From: Plakobranchus ocellatus
Taxonomy: Eukaryota; Mollusca; Gastropoda; Plakobranchidae
Length of the DNA stretch: 34,992 nucleotides
NCBI GenBank assembly: GCA_019648995.1
Contig: BLXT01001920.1
Coordinates: forward strand, 62,102 to 97,093
Direction of reading: 5' to 3'
Shown: positions 23,818-34,689 of the stretch, piece after piece
Layout of the letters: the number at the start of each line of letters is the position of its first letter
Numbering within the stretch: position 1 is the stretch's first letter
The notes under the pieces: model-generated
Database searches by the model: none
The model's input: only the letters and a program-made list of their open reading frames with translations
Told to the model about the DNA's origin: nothing
Made by a program: the position numbers and the translations under genes

Positions 23818-23819
<2 letters not shown>
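22843..23819 (+). other. UBA3 3' UTR and downstream sequence
   Basis: No coding sequence is seen. ATTAAA at 23095-23100 is a possible polyadenylation signal, which would give a 3' UTR of about 270 nt. Nothing confirms its use. Part of this stretch (about 23304-23420) has a diverged second copy near 25362-25466. Confidence 0.4.

Positions 23820-23864
<45 letters not shown>
23820..23864. repeat. 45-bp poly-T run beside the assembly gap
   Basis: An uninterrupted T tract is followed by AGAATTTG and then the gap flank. Such tracts often break assemblies, which fits the gap 46 bp further on. Confidence 0.9.
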
Positions 23865-23871
<7 letters not shown>

Positions 23872-23910
23872 GATTAAACTAAAAAATCGCTTCTGATGCT
23901 GCCGATGGAT

Positions 23911-24197
23911 NNNNNNNNNNNNNNNNNNNNNNNNNNNNNNNNNNNNNNNNNNNNNNNNNNNNNNNNNNNNNNNNNNNNNNNNNNNNNNNNNNNNNNNNNN
24001 NNNNNNNNNNNNNNNNNNNNNNNNNNNNNNNNNNNNNNNNNNNNNNNNNNNNNNNNNNNNNNNNNNNNNNNNNNNNNNNNNNNNNNNNNNNNNNNNNNNN
24101 NNNNNNNNNNNNNNNNNNNNNNNNNNNNNNNNNNNNNNNNNNNNNNNNNNNNNNNNNNNNNNNNNNNNNNNNNNNNNNNNNNNNNNNNNNNNNNNNN
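23911..24197. other. Assembly gap of 287 N with duplicated flanks
   Basis: The 38 bp before the gap (23873-23910) and the 38 bp after it (24198-24235) match at 36 positions, both starting ATTAAACTAAAAAATCGCTT. Either a tandem repeat spans the gap, or two overlapping contig ends were scaffolded apart. The reading frames that cross the gap are meaningless. Confidence 0.95.
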
Positions 24198-24788
24198 ATT
24201 AAACTAAAAAATCGCTTCTGATGCCTCCGATGGATTATCTGAATCCTCAGTTCCTTTGGTTTTGAAATTTCCGTTGTATTGAAAATTTTACACACTCTTT
24301 TCTGAAAATCCAAAATCTCGCTTAGCATTATTATTACAAATTTCTTGCTGCCTCTCGTTTACACCATTTACTTGTTTGTGTACTTTAATTTGAGGTGTCT
24401 GTGAGTGGGAAGAGAAGGTATGTCTCAAAGGGGGTTAAAATTGCTGCAGGCTTAAGTTTTCCAAATTCAAGTTGTGAGGATTTTACTGTGTAGCATGTTG
24501 TAAATGTGACTGTAGATGAAATGTGGATTTCTTTGTTTTTTTTTTGGTTTTTTAATAAGAGCTATGAATTTTTTTTTTTATTGTTGTTGTAAACTAATGT
24601 TGTTCACTCTGTTGAAGAAAGACAGAAAAAGTTGTTCTAATTAAAACACAATTTTCAAATTTGCATTCATTATTGTCTGTTATCTTTAAAATGAAAAAAA
24701 AAAAAAAAACTGTTCTTTGAGAAGCACAACTCTTTCTAAAAACTGTTTTGGTTTTTAGCTCATACATTAAAAGTTCATTTTTTTTTAA

Positions 24789-25193
24789 CCCTATGCGTAC
24801 CTGTGGGGTAATTTTGTTACCCCAAGGCTTGTTTTTAATTTTCTAAAAATACTTAAAATGGGAATTTTTCTTTCTTTCAGCTTTTAAGTCTTCCTCAAAA
24901 ATTCAATGTGACATATGATTAAATAATAATGATTGACAGAAAATCAATATTGAACTGATCTGAGGTCACTTCCAAAACCCTCCATTATTTTTTACTATGT
25001 AAAGTATGGGGTGATTTTGTTACCCTCGATGTACGGATAGGTATATAGTGATTTTTTTTTTTTTTACTATACGGTATGGGAGCACACAGTTACCCCACAA
25101 GTACGGATAAGACAATATTGCTATTAAAATGTGGGGGCACTCAGTTACCCCCGACGTACGGCTACGACAATAAAGCACCTTGTACGGATAGGG
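24789..25193. mobile_element. piggyBac-like MITE, 405 bp with TTAA duplication
   Basis: The ends are CCCTATGCGTAC on the left and, inverted, CCCTATCCGTAC on the right (11 of 12 identical). TTAA lies directly outside both ends (24785-24788 and 25194-25197). CCC-starting ends in a duplicated TTAA are the hallmark of piggyBac elements. No transposase frame is present. Inside, the end motif recurs as GTACGGATA at 25031 and 25101 and as GTACGGCTA at 25156, each preceded by GTTACCC. These resemble subterminal transposase-binding repeats. Confidence 0.82.
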
Positions 25194-25197
25194 TTAA

Positions 25198-27923
25198 ATA
25201 TTGTTTGGTTCCAAGGCTTTGGGAGAAAATGTGACATAGGCATCATAAGCACGCTGTTTTTCTATGAGCTCAAAGTTATCATACCCTAGATACGGATATG
25301 TTGATTCTGTACCAAGATGTTTAAGCGCTGTTTATCGGTAAAATGAGCATTTGTAGCAGAATAAAAATTTTTTTAATCTTTTTTCTCAAAAGTATTCTAT
25401 GTGTCATGCAAATCAGTAAAAACTGGTCTCAATAGTTTATCGCTGATTACAATTCTAATGGGCAAACAAATTCCACAAGAGAAAGAGAGAGAAAATGGTA
25501 TAAAGTAGCGATGAAACTTTCACCTAAAGACAATAGTGCAAGAAGTGTGTATTACTTTTATGAATTTTATCAAAAGAAAAGATGGCTTATTTAAATTTTA
25601 TTCTTATTATTATAGTCTAGTGGTGTTTATATTTTGAAGAAACCATTGAAAAACTATTGCTGGAGACGAGACCGTCAATCAAAACATTCCCATGAAATCA
25701 AACTTTGGTAATATTTATTAGAAAGGTGCTATATATTGCGGATGAAAAAAAATTGGGATTTTGTAAATTCTTTTGGTACTGTCATGACTTTTGAAAAAGC
25801 TTATCTTTTTGCATCACCTGACAGTGGATTTGAGTTATTTGTAGTACCTAAAACTTTTGCGTCCATACCATTGCAATCCTTATGAATACAAAAATTTAAT
25901 CGAAAAAGGTGCCTTCTCTTAATTCCTTTGGGGGGAAAAGGTAAAATGTGATCTGCTCATACAAAATGAATAATTTGTAGCAAATTTTTAAAGCCAAATA
26001 GAAAAAGGTGTTTAGCTGTATCGCAAAAAGAAAACTTGTTTGAATATCTCTTCAAGCTGATCCCTTTTCAATATGGATATTTTTTTTGTACATATTTGCC
26101 TCAAATAATGTGCTTTATATTTTCTTGGGCTGTTCCCAACAAACAACTTGTTTTGCACAATCAGGTCACAAATGCTCATTAATTATCACACATTCATAAC
26201 AGCTCCAAACAGTTTTAGCAATAATTAGAGGGATAGATTTTCAAAAGTATCTAAGATTTGAAATATGTTTGTCCCATCTGGCCCTGTGTCAAGATGTGTT
26301 ATAAAATTGAAATGAAATCATGGTTTCAATTCACAATTCTTTAAAGTTGGAAGCTATTCAATGCAAAGTTACATTTTTTCATTTTTGTTCAAATTGCAAG
26401 AGAAAATTAATTAAAAGTTGTGAAGAGCAGTACTTTGAGATTTGCAGCAAAGAAAAGCAATCGAGAAGCCAAAGTTGTAACAGCTTTTTATTTTCTGCCA
26501 AATGAAACTGAAAATTAAGGCATTATCTTCTCAAGTTAGATTTATGGCTTTCCAAAAAGAAAAATGACTGGTGCAGAGAATTTAAAATTTTCCGTAGCTG
26601 TTTGGAAGCCAGCCAAGAAATATTGGCTACCAAAAAAATCAAAAGAATTGAAACAAAAATTGGGTGAAAACATACTGGCTTCATTTGATGATAGTAAATT
26701 AATTATTAGACTGCTTAGAGTTCTACAAAATGAGTCCCAGTTGCAGGTCTACCTGACTGAGTTATAATAGAAATCTTTAATTGAAGTGAAAAATATTACT
26801 ATTTCTATATTTCAAAAGTTCCCAGCAAGTCAACCGACATGTTAACTGCGAAGAAATGGCAATGTGATTATTCATTTTTTAATTCAAAATGAATCTAAGT
26901 ATTCAGGATATCAAGAACAATCAGGACCCTACTCCTGATTCACCAATGCTTGGACCAAACATGGGATTCACTTTACATTTTATCCAGAAAAGAAAGACTC
27001 ATTTGGGGGGGGGATACCTTTCAATTGCTGTAGAAGGAACAAAAAAAAGCCATAATTTTTTTTTTGTTTTTGTTTTTTGTTGAAATTTTGAATAAGTGGA
27101 CTACATGCACATTCATTTTATAATTTGGAGGAACCATATACGAAATGTAAAAGCCTGAGTTTCAATTAACTGATTCTGGTCTTAAGACAACAAAGAAACA
27201 AATAAGTTGGAAACTTAACTTTATTTTATGCTTTTTTTTTCAATGGAATATTTCAAACAGGCGTCTCTCAGCATTGTGACACATAATGTTTTTTAATATT
27301 AAGCAATGACATTTTTAAATACGTGCAATTTTAATCGTTTATTCTATACAAGATTATTTACTAAAAAAACCACTGCATCATAATATCACAGCTTCTTTTC
27401 ATTTTAGTGAAAACAGAATAATTTGTAATAATTGTAATACTCATTATTAGTGCTAATAATGTCTGGAAACTTTTTTGATGAGAGAGAGGTTTGCTAAAAA
27501 AAACTTTATGAAAAAAAAACAACAACATATAATTCTTTGTACAATTTAGTGAGTTCCCTTACTTTGAACTGCATGGGTTTGCATATGCTGCTAAAATTAT
27601 TCTAATTTATGTTTCAGCTTTCAGAATAAAATAATGAGTATAAAACAATAAGGCAGATGTACTGATACTTCTAAAAGCATTAAAAATTTTGATTTACTAG
27701 AATTCAATTCACATGAAGAAAACTCTCCTGTAAATCATGTAGATGAAAATTTTGAATTTAAATGCAATACCCCAGATGGAACTAGGCCTTGCCTTATTTG
27801 AACTCTAAATAGCTTTTACACTGGTCTGTTACTCGATTCTTGTGCCTAGTACAAATATATTGCAGGTAAAAAAATGAGACTCCACAGATATCGTTCCAAA
27901 TATCAACAACAACAACAAAACCT
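25198..27923. other. AT-rich convergent intergenic region and FBXO7 3' UTR
   Basis: No supported gene is seen. A diverged copy of the 23304-23420 sequence lies at 25362-25466. Small open frames (26320-26505, 26564-26767, 26889-27083 on plus) have no recognised motif. For FBXO7 on the minus strand, AATAAA at 27338-27343 is a possible polyadenylation signal about 580 nt after the stop; other signals are possible. Confidence 0.45.
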
Positions 27924-28120
27924 TCACATGAATGGACTACGAAACATACTCCCCCTCCCCCCATGAGAAAAAGGCGAACCCGTCATATTCCCCCTTCCAG
28001 GCCTGCCTGGTATCCCGAGACCCAAAGGATCGCCACCAAAAGGATCAGGGATTCCCACATTAGGTAGGATAGGACCTGGTCTTCTGCCCTGGCCTGAGCC
28101 CATAGGATTAGGAACACCTC
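27924..28120 (-). CDS. FBXO7: FBXO7 exon L (stop codon)
   Basis: It encodes a Gly/Pro-rich tail with RRPGPILPNVGIPDPFGGDP and GIPGRPGRGN, ending in SPFM and TGA at 27924-27926. DPFG and GR-rich repeats are typical of the FBXO7/PI31 C-terminus. Confidence 0.95.
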
Positions 28121-31100
28121 CTGTAATAAATACAAGCACCAGTTATTGGGGCATCATTTTCTTAAGGATATTATTCTCTATCATTAAATTTACACATCAG
28201 TCTGAATTTTGTTTGAAAACCACATGTTCTTCCTAATGAAAATGTATCAGCATCTATAACCAAGTTTGTCTGACTTTGAGAATAAGCTACACCCGACTCA
28301 CCAAAAGTTTTATTTCATTTTTTTGCTGTAAAATTAGTTTTTATCAATCTACAGAAAATGAAAAAATGTAATTCTTTTAAATTATCAAGACAAAAAAAAA
28401 ATCACTTTGTGCAAGTCTTTAGGTCCAAGATGTTTTAATTATGAACAAGCCTGTAAAATTTGATGTGTATATTTCATATTTCAAAAACTAATTATGCAAA
28501 AAAAAAAAAAAAATGATTTTTAAATATAAAAAAAAAACTTTGCTAACATAGATTTTCCTACAACACACTTTGCTATCATTGATTATTACACTGCAAAGAC
28601 TACAGCTTACATCTGCCAGATGCATTTACAACTAAATCAGTATGAAACATAGGGACGCACCAGTGAAAAACTGAGGATTCAAATCGTAGTCCCCTCCTAT
28701 CATGTCTGGTGGAAATCGCATGCCTGGGTTAGGAAATGGTCTTAAAGCACCACGAAATCCAAGCAAAGATTCTGTCCGGTCTAAACCGAATTCTCTCCTT
28801 CGTTGATCAGCTTCACGTCTTCGAAGAAATTCTTCTTTATATAACTGTAAATACACAGGAAAGCAGTAACTTTAAAACTGTCCTTTCAAATTTTGGACAT
28901 TGTATCCAAGTTTCCAACAAATGGACTAAATGCCAACAGGAAACAATAAGTATATGTGATCAAAGAAGTACAGAAAGTATACAAATAACAAATATCGCAC
29001 TCCCAGAAACATATGGATAAGTTAAAGGACCTTGAAGATACAATGGTGGGTGAAGAACAATAAAAGAATACAGCCACTAATTCAAATTTATTTTAACAAT
29101 TTAAACAAACACACGTTCTCCCTTTGTTTCACACATTACACAAAAGCTTTTTAATAAACAGATTTTTCATTTCCAGAGCGATTTTCAAACTCTGTATTTC
29201 ATATCAGGATTCTATATTCATATGGTATTTTTATTTGCGATTATCATTTTTTTAAATGATAAAGCCTAAAGAGCAAAACATCTGCAGGTTTACTCTGTGC
29301 TGTTTAATTTGTTCAATGAGTTTGACTTGGTAGTTGTATTCTTTGACTACATTAATGTGATCAAAGCAAAAGTCAAAAGGTGAATATTCCTTAATGTTTA
29401 CTTTGGATTTGATAAAAATATGGGGAGGCTGACAAATTATCTAGCTATACCAGAATGGCATACAAGCACACTAACGATCTATCAATCATACAATGATCCA
29501 AATGTCTTAAACATGAAGATTTCATCGGATCAACAAGACTAAAAGACACAGTTCCTCACCTCATACCAGTCTCTGTTCAGGGTGCTATTCTCTGGCTCTG
29601 CAAAAAAAATTAATTTTTTTTTAAAGTGAAGTATGTTTTTACAGCATCAAAATTGTAATTATTTCAAAAGATCTCTCTACCCAGTCTAAATTAGTAAAGA
29701 AATCACATTTTTAACGTTGTACATTTAAACATTTAAAACAATTTTGTCGCTCATGGGTATGATAATGTGTTCATGTAAGAACCTTTAGCACAAGCAAGTC
29801 GAAAGGTTGGCACACTAAACTCAAGTCTCATGGACGGCATCCAGCATAAACTGAAAGCACAACAGAGCAATATGTATCAAAAGAAAGAAAATCTTAAAAG
29901 CTTCCATCTTATGAGGAAAACATATTACTTAAGATACCGAAAAAGACAACGAGGACTAAGAAAAAAAATATTTCAGAAGATGATCTAGAGGAAGAAGCAG
30001 TAAATTTTATACATGCAGCCGTAAATAAGAAATGCTGGATGCAAATAATACAACACGCAGCCAAAGATGGTACAGTGGAATACTTTTTAACAACAGCTTC
30101 AATAATGGCACGTATTGCTGTGATGAGAGATTTCGTCCTAAAGAGATTAAAACTTAACATTGCAGATCTAGAAAACATTTTTGCCATTTGAAAACTGAAC
30201 ATTTGTAGTGTGCACAATTTTTTTCCCCCATATCTGTAATTATCTTTTTTTAAAATCTTGCAGTATTTTTCCACTGGGCTTTTGCCAAAGATACTTACAT
30301 GGCCATCCATAAATATTATGAACTTACAACAAACATCAAATTTTTATACATGCTAATATCTCCTCGCTTCTTCAAGTACATATGCATCCTCCTACCTCCC
30401 TCCTCCCCATCAAGATGACCCTGAGAAACATGATATATTTTGAAGGACAGTCAAACAATTAATTGCTAGCAGCTTACCTGGATTAAATCGTAATCTCGAT
30501 TGCATGGATCCTCTGTAGAAAGCCATGAAATCCTCTTTCATTATTAAGCCTACCAAATTTAATCCCAATAGTTTATAACGTCTGAAACGTTTTTCAATCT
30601 AAAATCTTAAGATGAACATGTCATGCTGTTTAAACTGTAAACTGATTTAGAGCTTTAGTTTGTCTGACCTAAAGCCTACCTTGCTCTAGCCTGAAAATTT
30701 TGCTAGAAATTTATAAATCGTAAGGAGATTTTGGCTTGATTGTTACGACTATGGAAAAAGCATAGGGTGACTCTGTGATGAAATAAAAAAAAAAAAAAAC
30801 CCACTGTGAGAAAATGATTAAGGATAAGACTTACTACCAAAGTCCCTGATGTACAGGCGTCGCCATACAGATTTTTCTTTAGCCAGAATGCTGAGATTTG
30901 TCCCAGTCTGGGCTACATGGCACAACGTAACGGCATCTAGGAAGGACAAGATGCGTACCTGAAAGATAAATTTGGGCTCATAGATTACTTTAGCCTATCA
31001 CTTCAATCAATACGATGGCTCTCATCAGATGGTTTGGGAGTAAAAGCTGAGGGCTAGGCAAAGCAATCACGATGATCATCATAACTTTCTCAATAACATT

Positions 31101-32699
31101 CTCCTTCTTCTGAACGTCTATATATCAACAAAATGCAATACCTGTCCAAAAGTATAATATTGTTAAATCTTTCAACTTTTTATCGAAAAAAACAAACAAA
31201 AACCAGGACCCACTACTTTAAGCATCACAGTGTAAGAAAATTTGGAAATATACTGCTGAAACAATGAAAAAACATATGAAACTATTGTAAACATTTCTTA
31301 CTTTTATTTCATAAGGGAGAGAAGTAAATCCTTGTCCTCCAGGCAAACCAGCCGCTGCAAGAAAAGGACAAAATAAACGATCGTCAAATTCAAAAGCAAA
31401 ATATAGGAAGCAATAGCTTCACGTTTATCATCTTAAAAAAACCTCTCTCTCTCTTTGTGCATGCGTGTGTATGTATGTGTATATTTATCAATATATATAG
31501 ACACACACACACACAAATCAGTTGCTTTCTTTTTGACAAAGTAAAATATTACACAATACTACCCTATTACCCTGAATAAAGAGTAGTAGCAAAATTGTAT
31601 AACAACAGTGCAGCCTAATTATGCTCATGTCTATAGTAATGTCTTGAGGTTTTTTTTGTTTTTTCCAACACTGAATGTATTCTTCTATCACAGAAGTCTG
31701 GAAAATGAAAAGATCTGTCATAAAGCTGGTGCAGAAGATTGCAACTCAGGGGTTTGCATTATAACTATCATCACCTTTCATAATCCAAACCAGTCTAACA
31801 TATATTTCTGCATGCATTACCTGTAGCTAGCTCGTTTTCCAAAGGGAGACAAATAGTGTCCTTAACCTGACTGGATAGCCTGTCAAGGGCAACATAAACC
31901 TCTGGGACATCTGATACAATGAAAAATAAAAAAATTAACTAATTTTATTTTTAAAACACAGACAAAAAGATGAGAAAAGAAGCTTTCCTTTTCAATCCAC
32001 ATACTGCATTAACAAAAATGAGAAACAATCGTTTATGATGAAAGTGCTGACAAACAGTTCGTGCAAGCAAGGACTATCAGAATTTATTCCCCCATTTTCA
32101 AAGTTTGGGATCTTGTTTTTTATAGCTTTTGTCCAACAACTCCCTCTAGAGCATTTTACGGTGTCAGAGATAGCATAGATTCAGCAGTTAAAAAATGCAT
32201 CAGACTTACTGTCAGATAAACCAGTCACAAAATCGGCCGGCTTCAGTTGCAAATGCTCTGTTTTGAACGACTCATCTGTTGATGTCAAACCTGGGGATGA
32301 AGAAATATTGAAAAAAATGAATACGATCGATGAAAAACTGGACAGTTAAACGTAGCAAGGCATTGAGCTCTCTCTCTTTGCCTTTGTATCATGAAAACCA
32401 GACAGAGAGGGTTTTCTTCTTATGTAAGTCTGCCTGCAAAGGGTGAATCTATCAATCACACTTTCATAAAAATTCACTGACAATATGACATCTACGTCCA
32501 AGTGTGGCATTAAGCTCCAAGCAATATTAAGCCCCTCTCATTGGCAACCATATCAAAATCTCAGCTGATAACAGTCAAAATATCTTTCTTTTTGACAGAG
32601 TACCTACTTTGAGTGTGTGTAGTTCTGTTACAAATAAATATATGTTCAATGTCATGCTGCTTAGTAATATCTTTTGTATTTCACACATACATGCAGGCA

Positions 32700-32783
<84 letters not shown>

Positions 32784-34689
32784 GAGAGAGAAAAAAAGAA
32801 TCTTGAGAAAAAATGTTTTGGAGGTTATATAACGTATCCCATGACAAATTTTGACTGAACTGTAAAAAATAAAACTATTAAATATTATTTGTAATCACCT
32901 TATGATTATAACATCTAATTTATCTAAGTATGATATATTGGCCCTTGAAAACTAAAGCATTGGATAGTGACATACCATGCACAATCAAAGAACTAGCCAT
33001 TGGAACTCCAGCTATTGAACATTTTCCAGGTTCCTTGCCTGAGAAGTGAAGCTCGTAGGCACATTTGTAATACCCAGACTGTTTCCAGCCAGTGGGGATT
33101 TGCGTAAGATCAGAGACCTGGCCAATCAAAAATTAAAAAAAAAAAAAACGAAAAAAGAAAGAATAGTGATAATCTAAAATAAAGAGATTAAGAAGACGTT
33201 CACACACTTAGACCTAACAACAGACAAGAAAATTACAACATGTCTGAGTAGGATTCAAACCAGCACCCTCGTTGGCACCCAATAATAATCTAAAGAAATT
33301 GCTGAAGTTTTTATAGTATAATAATTACTTACAATCTTCTCCCGAAATTGTTCAGTTATGAATGACTTAAAAAAACAAAAAAACAAGGGTTTTGCACTGC
33401 CCACAGAATTTCAAAAAAATGAAATGAAATTATAAAAAAAAGGCACTACCTGCTGGGGAATAAAGCCGGTCTCTAGCATGAGAGTGTGCACCACAACCCA
33501 TACTGCGTCAGCCGCACAGCCACATGTGGCTGATAGATACAGCTGTTCCAAGAGAGCTGGAACTTGTGTGGCTGTCGACTCTCGCACTACAAGTGGCTCC
33601 AGAAGAAACCTGGTGAGTGGACATCGAGTATCAAAACATAAGAGTTACCAGTTCACGAATGCTGGTGTTTCATGTACCTCGGACGTAAGTCTACAAATTC
33701 TCACAATCAACTAAAATAATCTTAAATTCAGATAATGACGGACCTTGGTTATTTTAAATTAAGGAAATAATTTTAGAACCAGGAACTATGTAACTTTTAT
33801 TCCCTTAAAATGTAGTTAAACTTTGAATTTTGCTTTAACTTTTTTACTTAGGGATTGTGGCCTGTAGGAAAAATTTTGAATCCTTTTTTTTCATATTTAA
33901 AAGAAAACAATAGGGATTTTCTAAATATTGATCAAATGCTTTTATGAAACTCTACCTATTGACTTGGGATTCAGAGGGGAGATTTTCATAGGGCTGTCCG
34001 TTATCTTGGTTGTCCTAAAAGACCAAGGAAAAGACAGAAATAAACAAAATGTATTATTTAACTAAGATTTGTGAAAGATAAGGCAATTTTGACACTACAC
34101 AGAAATTCTAAATCTAGAGGGCGAACAAGGGTTACAAAATTTCAAAAGAGTTCAACAAAGAAGATGAACAAATAGGCAGATGAACAAAAAATAAATATTT
34201 CAATTTCCAAGCTGGTTACTAAAATGACAGACATTTATTTTAAATCGTCAAGATGGGTAGATAAATTGAGAGTCCAGATAGATTGAGGGCAGATAAATAG
34301 AGAGTCTGACGGATATGTTGATAACAGGACAAATTTACTAGCTAGGTTTTTGAAGAATAAATAAACCTTCATGCAAAGACAAGAGAAAAGAAAACAATGA
34401 GGAACCTTACTTTCACTTTTGTAGCATGTTATGAAAATTCCATTTTTATTTCTGAAGAGCATAAAAAGTTTTACAGACTACTGTGCATTCAAAGCTACAA
34501 TTTGATGGACAAGCAGCTCAGTAACTTGAAATTGTGTGCATCTACCATTCTAATGTCAAGTCTTTCCTGCACAGTTGCTGAGGTGCTTGAATCAACAGTA
34601 ACCATGCTGACATCTGATAGCCGCTGGCTCGGTTCATGCGTATCATTGCTTGAGAGGGATCTTGCCGGACCATTGCTGGACGGACTGAC
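27924..34689 (-). CDS. FBXO7: F-box only protein 7 (FBXO7), last 12 coding exons, 5' end outside window
   Basis: FBXO7 is a substrate receptor of SCF (SKP1-CUL1-F-box) ubiquitin ligases. It binds the proteasome regulator PI31 through its FP domain and in vertebrates is linked to mitophagy (PARK15). The part seen encodes 447 residues over 12 exons, all in frame. Residues 1-67 are a Ser-rich linker. About 75-225 form the FP domain (LYLSATCGCAADAVW, LMLETGFIPQQ, PTGWKQSGYY, SSLIVHG). About 238-281 form the F-box (LPYEIKVRILSFLD to VWRRLYIRDF). Then come DWYELYKEEFLRRREAD, FPNPGMRFPPDMIGGDYD and a Gly/Pro tail ending SPFM, like the LSFM end of human FBXO7. The N-terminal ubiquitin-like domain must lie beyond 34,992. 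PI31 (PSMF1) shares the FP fold but has no F-box, so FBXO7 is the better call. Confidence 0.94.
28661..28844 (-). CDS. FBXO7: FBXO7 exon K
   Basis: It encodes LYKEEFLRRREADQRRRE, then RPFPNPGMRFPPDMIGGDYD, matching RPFPSSRLPPGIIGGEYD. The acceptor is TATTTACAG and the donor GTGCGT, in phase 1. Confidence 0.95.
29560..29597 (-). CDS. FBXO7: FBXO7 exon J (38 nt)
   Basis: It encodes EPENSTLNRDWYE with the split first codon. Together with the next exon it gives DWYELYKEEF, like DWKELYRKRH of human FBXO7. The donor is GTGAGG. Confidence 0.88.
29598..30477 (-). other. FBXO7 intron with open frames on both strands
   Basis: The plus strand stays open from 29898 to TGA at 30188-30190 (97 codons). 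Its sequence looks helical and charged, including SEDDLEEEAVNFIHAAVNKK. The minus strand is open over 29909-30310. The plus frame has no start codon near its beginning, and its family is not recognised. Confidence 0.3.
30478..30549 (-). CDS. FBXO7: FBXO7 exon I
   Basis: It encodes LIMKEDFMAFYRGSMQSRLR and then FNP. The frame fits both neighbours. The acceptor (TTTGGTAG) has a poor pyrimidine tract, so the 5' boundary is the least certain of the gene. Confidence 0.75.
30835..30958 (-). CDS. FBXO7: FBXO7 exon H, F-box
   Basis: It encodes VRILSFLDAVTLCHVAQTG through VWRRLYIRDFG, the SKP1-binding part of the F-box. The donor GTAAGT ends the exon at 30835. A weaker donor (GTAGTA) three bases earlier would remove one codon. 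Confidence 0.93.
31302..31354 (-). CDS. FBXO7: FBXO7 exon G, start of F-box
   Basis: It encodes AGLPGGQGFTSLPYEIK. LPYEIK is the F-box opening (LPLELK in human). The acceptor is TTCTTGCAG and the donor GTAAGA. Confidence 0.93.
31441..31515. repeat. Compound CT, GT/AT and CA microsatellite in an FBXO7 intron
   Basis: Short CT, TGTG/TATG, ATAT and ACAC runs follow one another. This is simple-sequence DNA only. Confidence 0.85.
31821..31910 (-). CDS. FBXO7: FBXO7 exon F, end of FP domain
   Basis: It encodes VPEVYVALDRLSSQVKDTIC and LPLENELAT, aligning with the [21 protein letters not shown] helix region. The donor is GTAATG. Confidence 0.9.
32210..32290 (-). CDS. FBXO7: FBXO7 exon E, FP domain
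   Basis: It encodes LTSTDESFKTEHLQLKPADF and then VTGLSD. HLQLKPADFV lines up with RLQLLPESFI. The donor is GTAAGT. Confidence 0.93.
32704..32790. repeat. AG then AGAC microsatellite in an FBXO7 intron
   Basis: About 28 AG units are followed by about six AGAC units and a short AG run. The open frames across it are Arg/Glu or Leu/Ser repeats without meaning as genes. Confidence 0.95.
32976..33117 (-). CDS. FBXO7: FBXO7 exon D, FP domain
   Basis: It encodes VSDLTQIPTGWKQSGYYKCA through PMASSLIVH, matching MPEKWKLSGVYKLQY...NLIVVN. The acceptor is GGCCAG and the donor GTATGT, in phase 1. Confidence 0.93.
33450..33609 (-). CDS. FBXO7: FBXO7 exon C, start of FP domain
   Basis: It encodes FLLEPLVVRESTATQVPALL, LEQLYLSATCGCAADAVW and HTLMLETGFIPQQ, aligning with VPHSLETLYQSA...LLMLESGYIPQG of human FBXO7. 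Confidence 0.94.
33956..34014 (-). CDS. FBXO7: FBXO7 exon B
   Basis: It encodes DNQDNGQPYENLPSESQVN plus a split codon. The acceptor is GTCTTTTAG and the donor GTAGAG, in phase 2, which matches the next exon. Confidence 0.78.
34546..34689 (-). CDS. FBXO7: FBXO7 exon A (first in window), Ser-rich linker
   Basis: These 48 codons start VSPSSNGPARSLSSND and end ERLDIRM, with acceptor TTGTTTACAG and donor GTAGAT. This linker is poorly conserved. The call rests on splice sites, frame continuity (phase 0 at both ends) and composition. Confidence 0.75.

Noticed and set aside
23879-24328. 149- and 103-codon frames
   Set aside because: They read through the block of N and have no real content.
26564-27083. 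Two open frames (67 and 64 codons) between the genes
   Set aside because: No motif or splice support, and the composition is that of the AT-rich background.
33240-33285. Second SINE or tRNA signal (GGTTTGAATCC on minus)
   Set aside because: Only a B-box-like word is seen; no A box, body or duplication could be found.
27924-33609. PI31 (PSMF1) as the identity of the minus-strand gene
   Set aside because: The FP domain and proline-rich tail fit both families, but the F-box and the DW.ELY segment occur only in FBXO7.
33478-33714. 78-codon open frame on plus
   Set aside because: It is the antisense shadow of FBXO7 exon C, which matches the FP domain.
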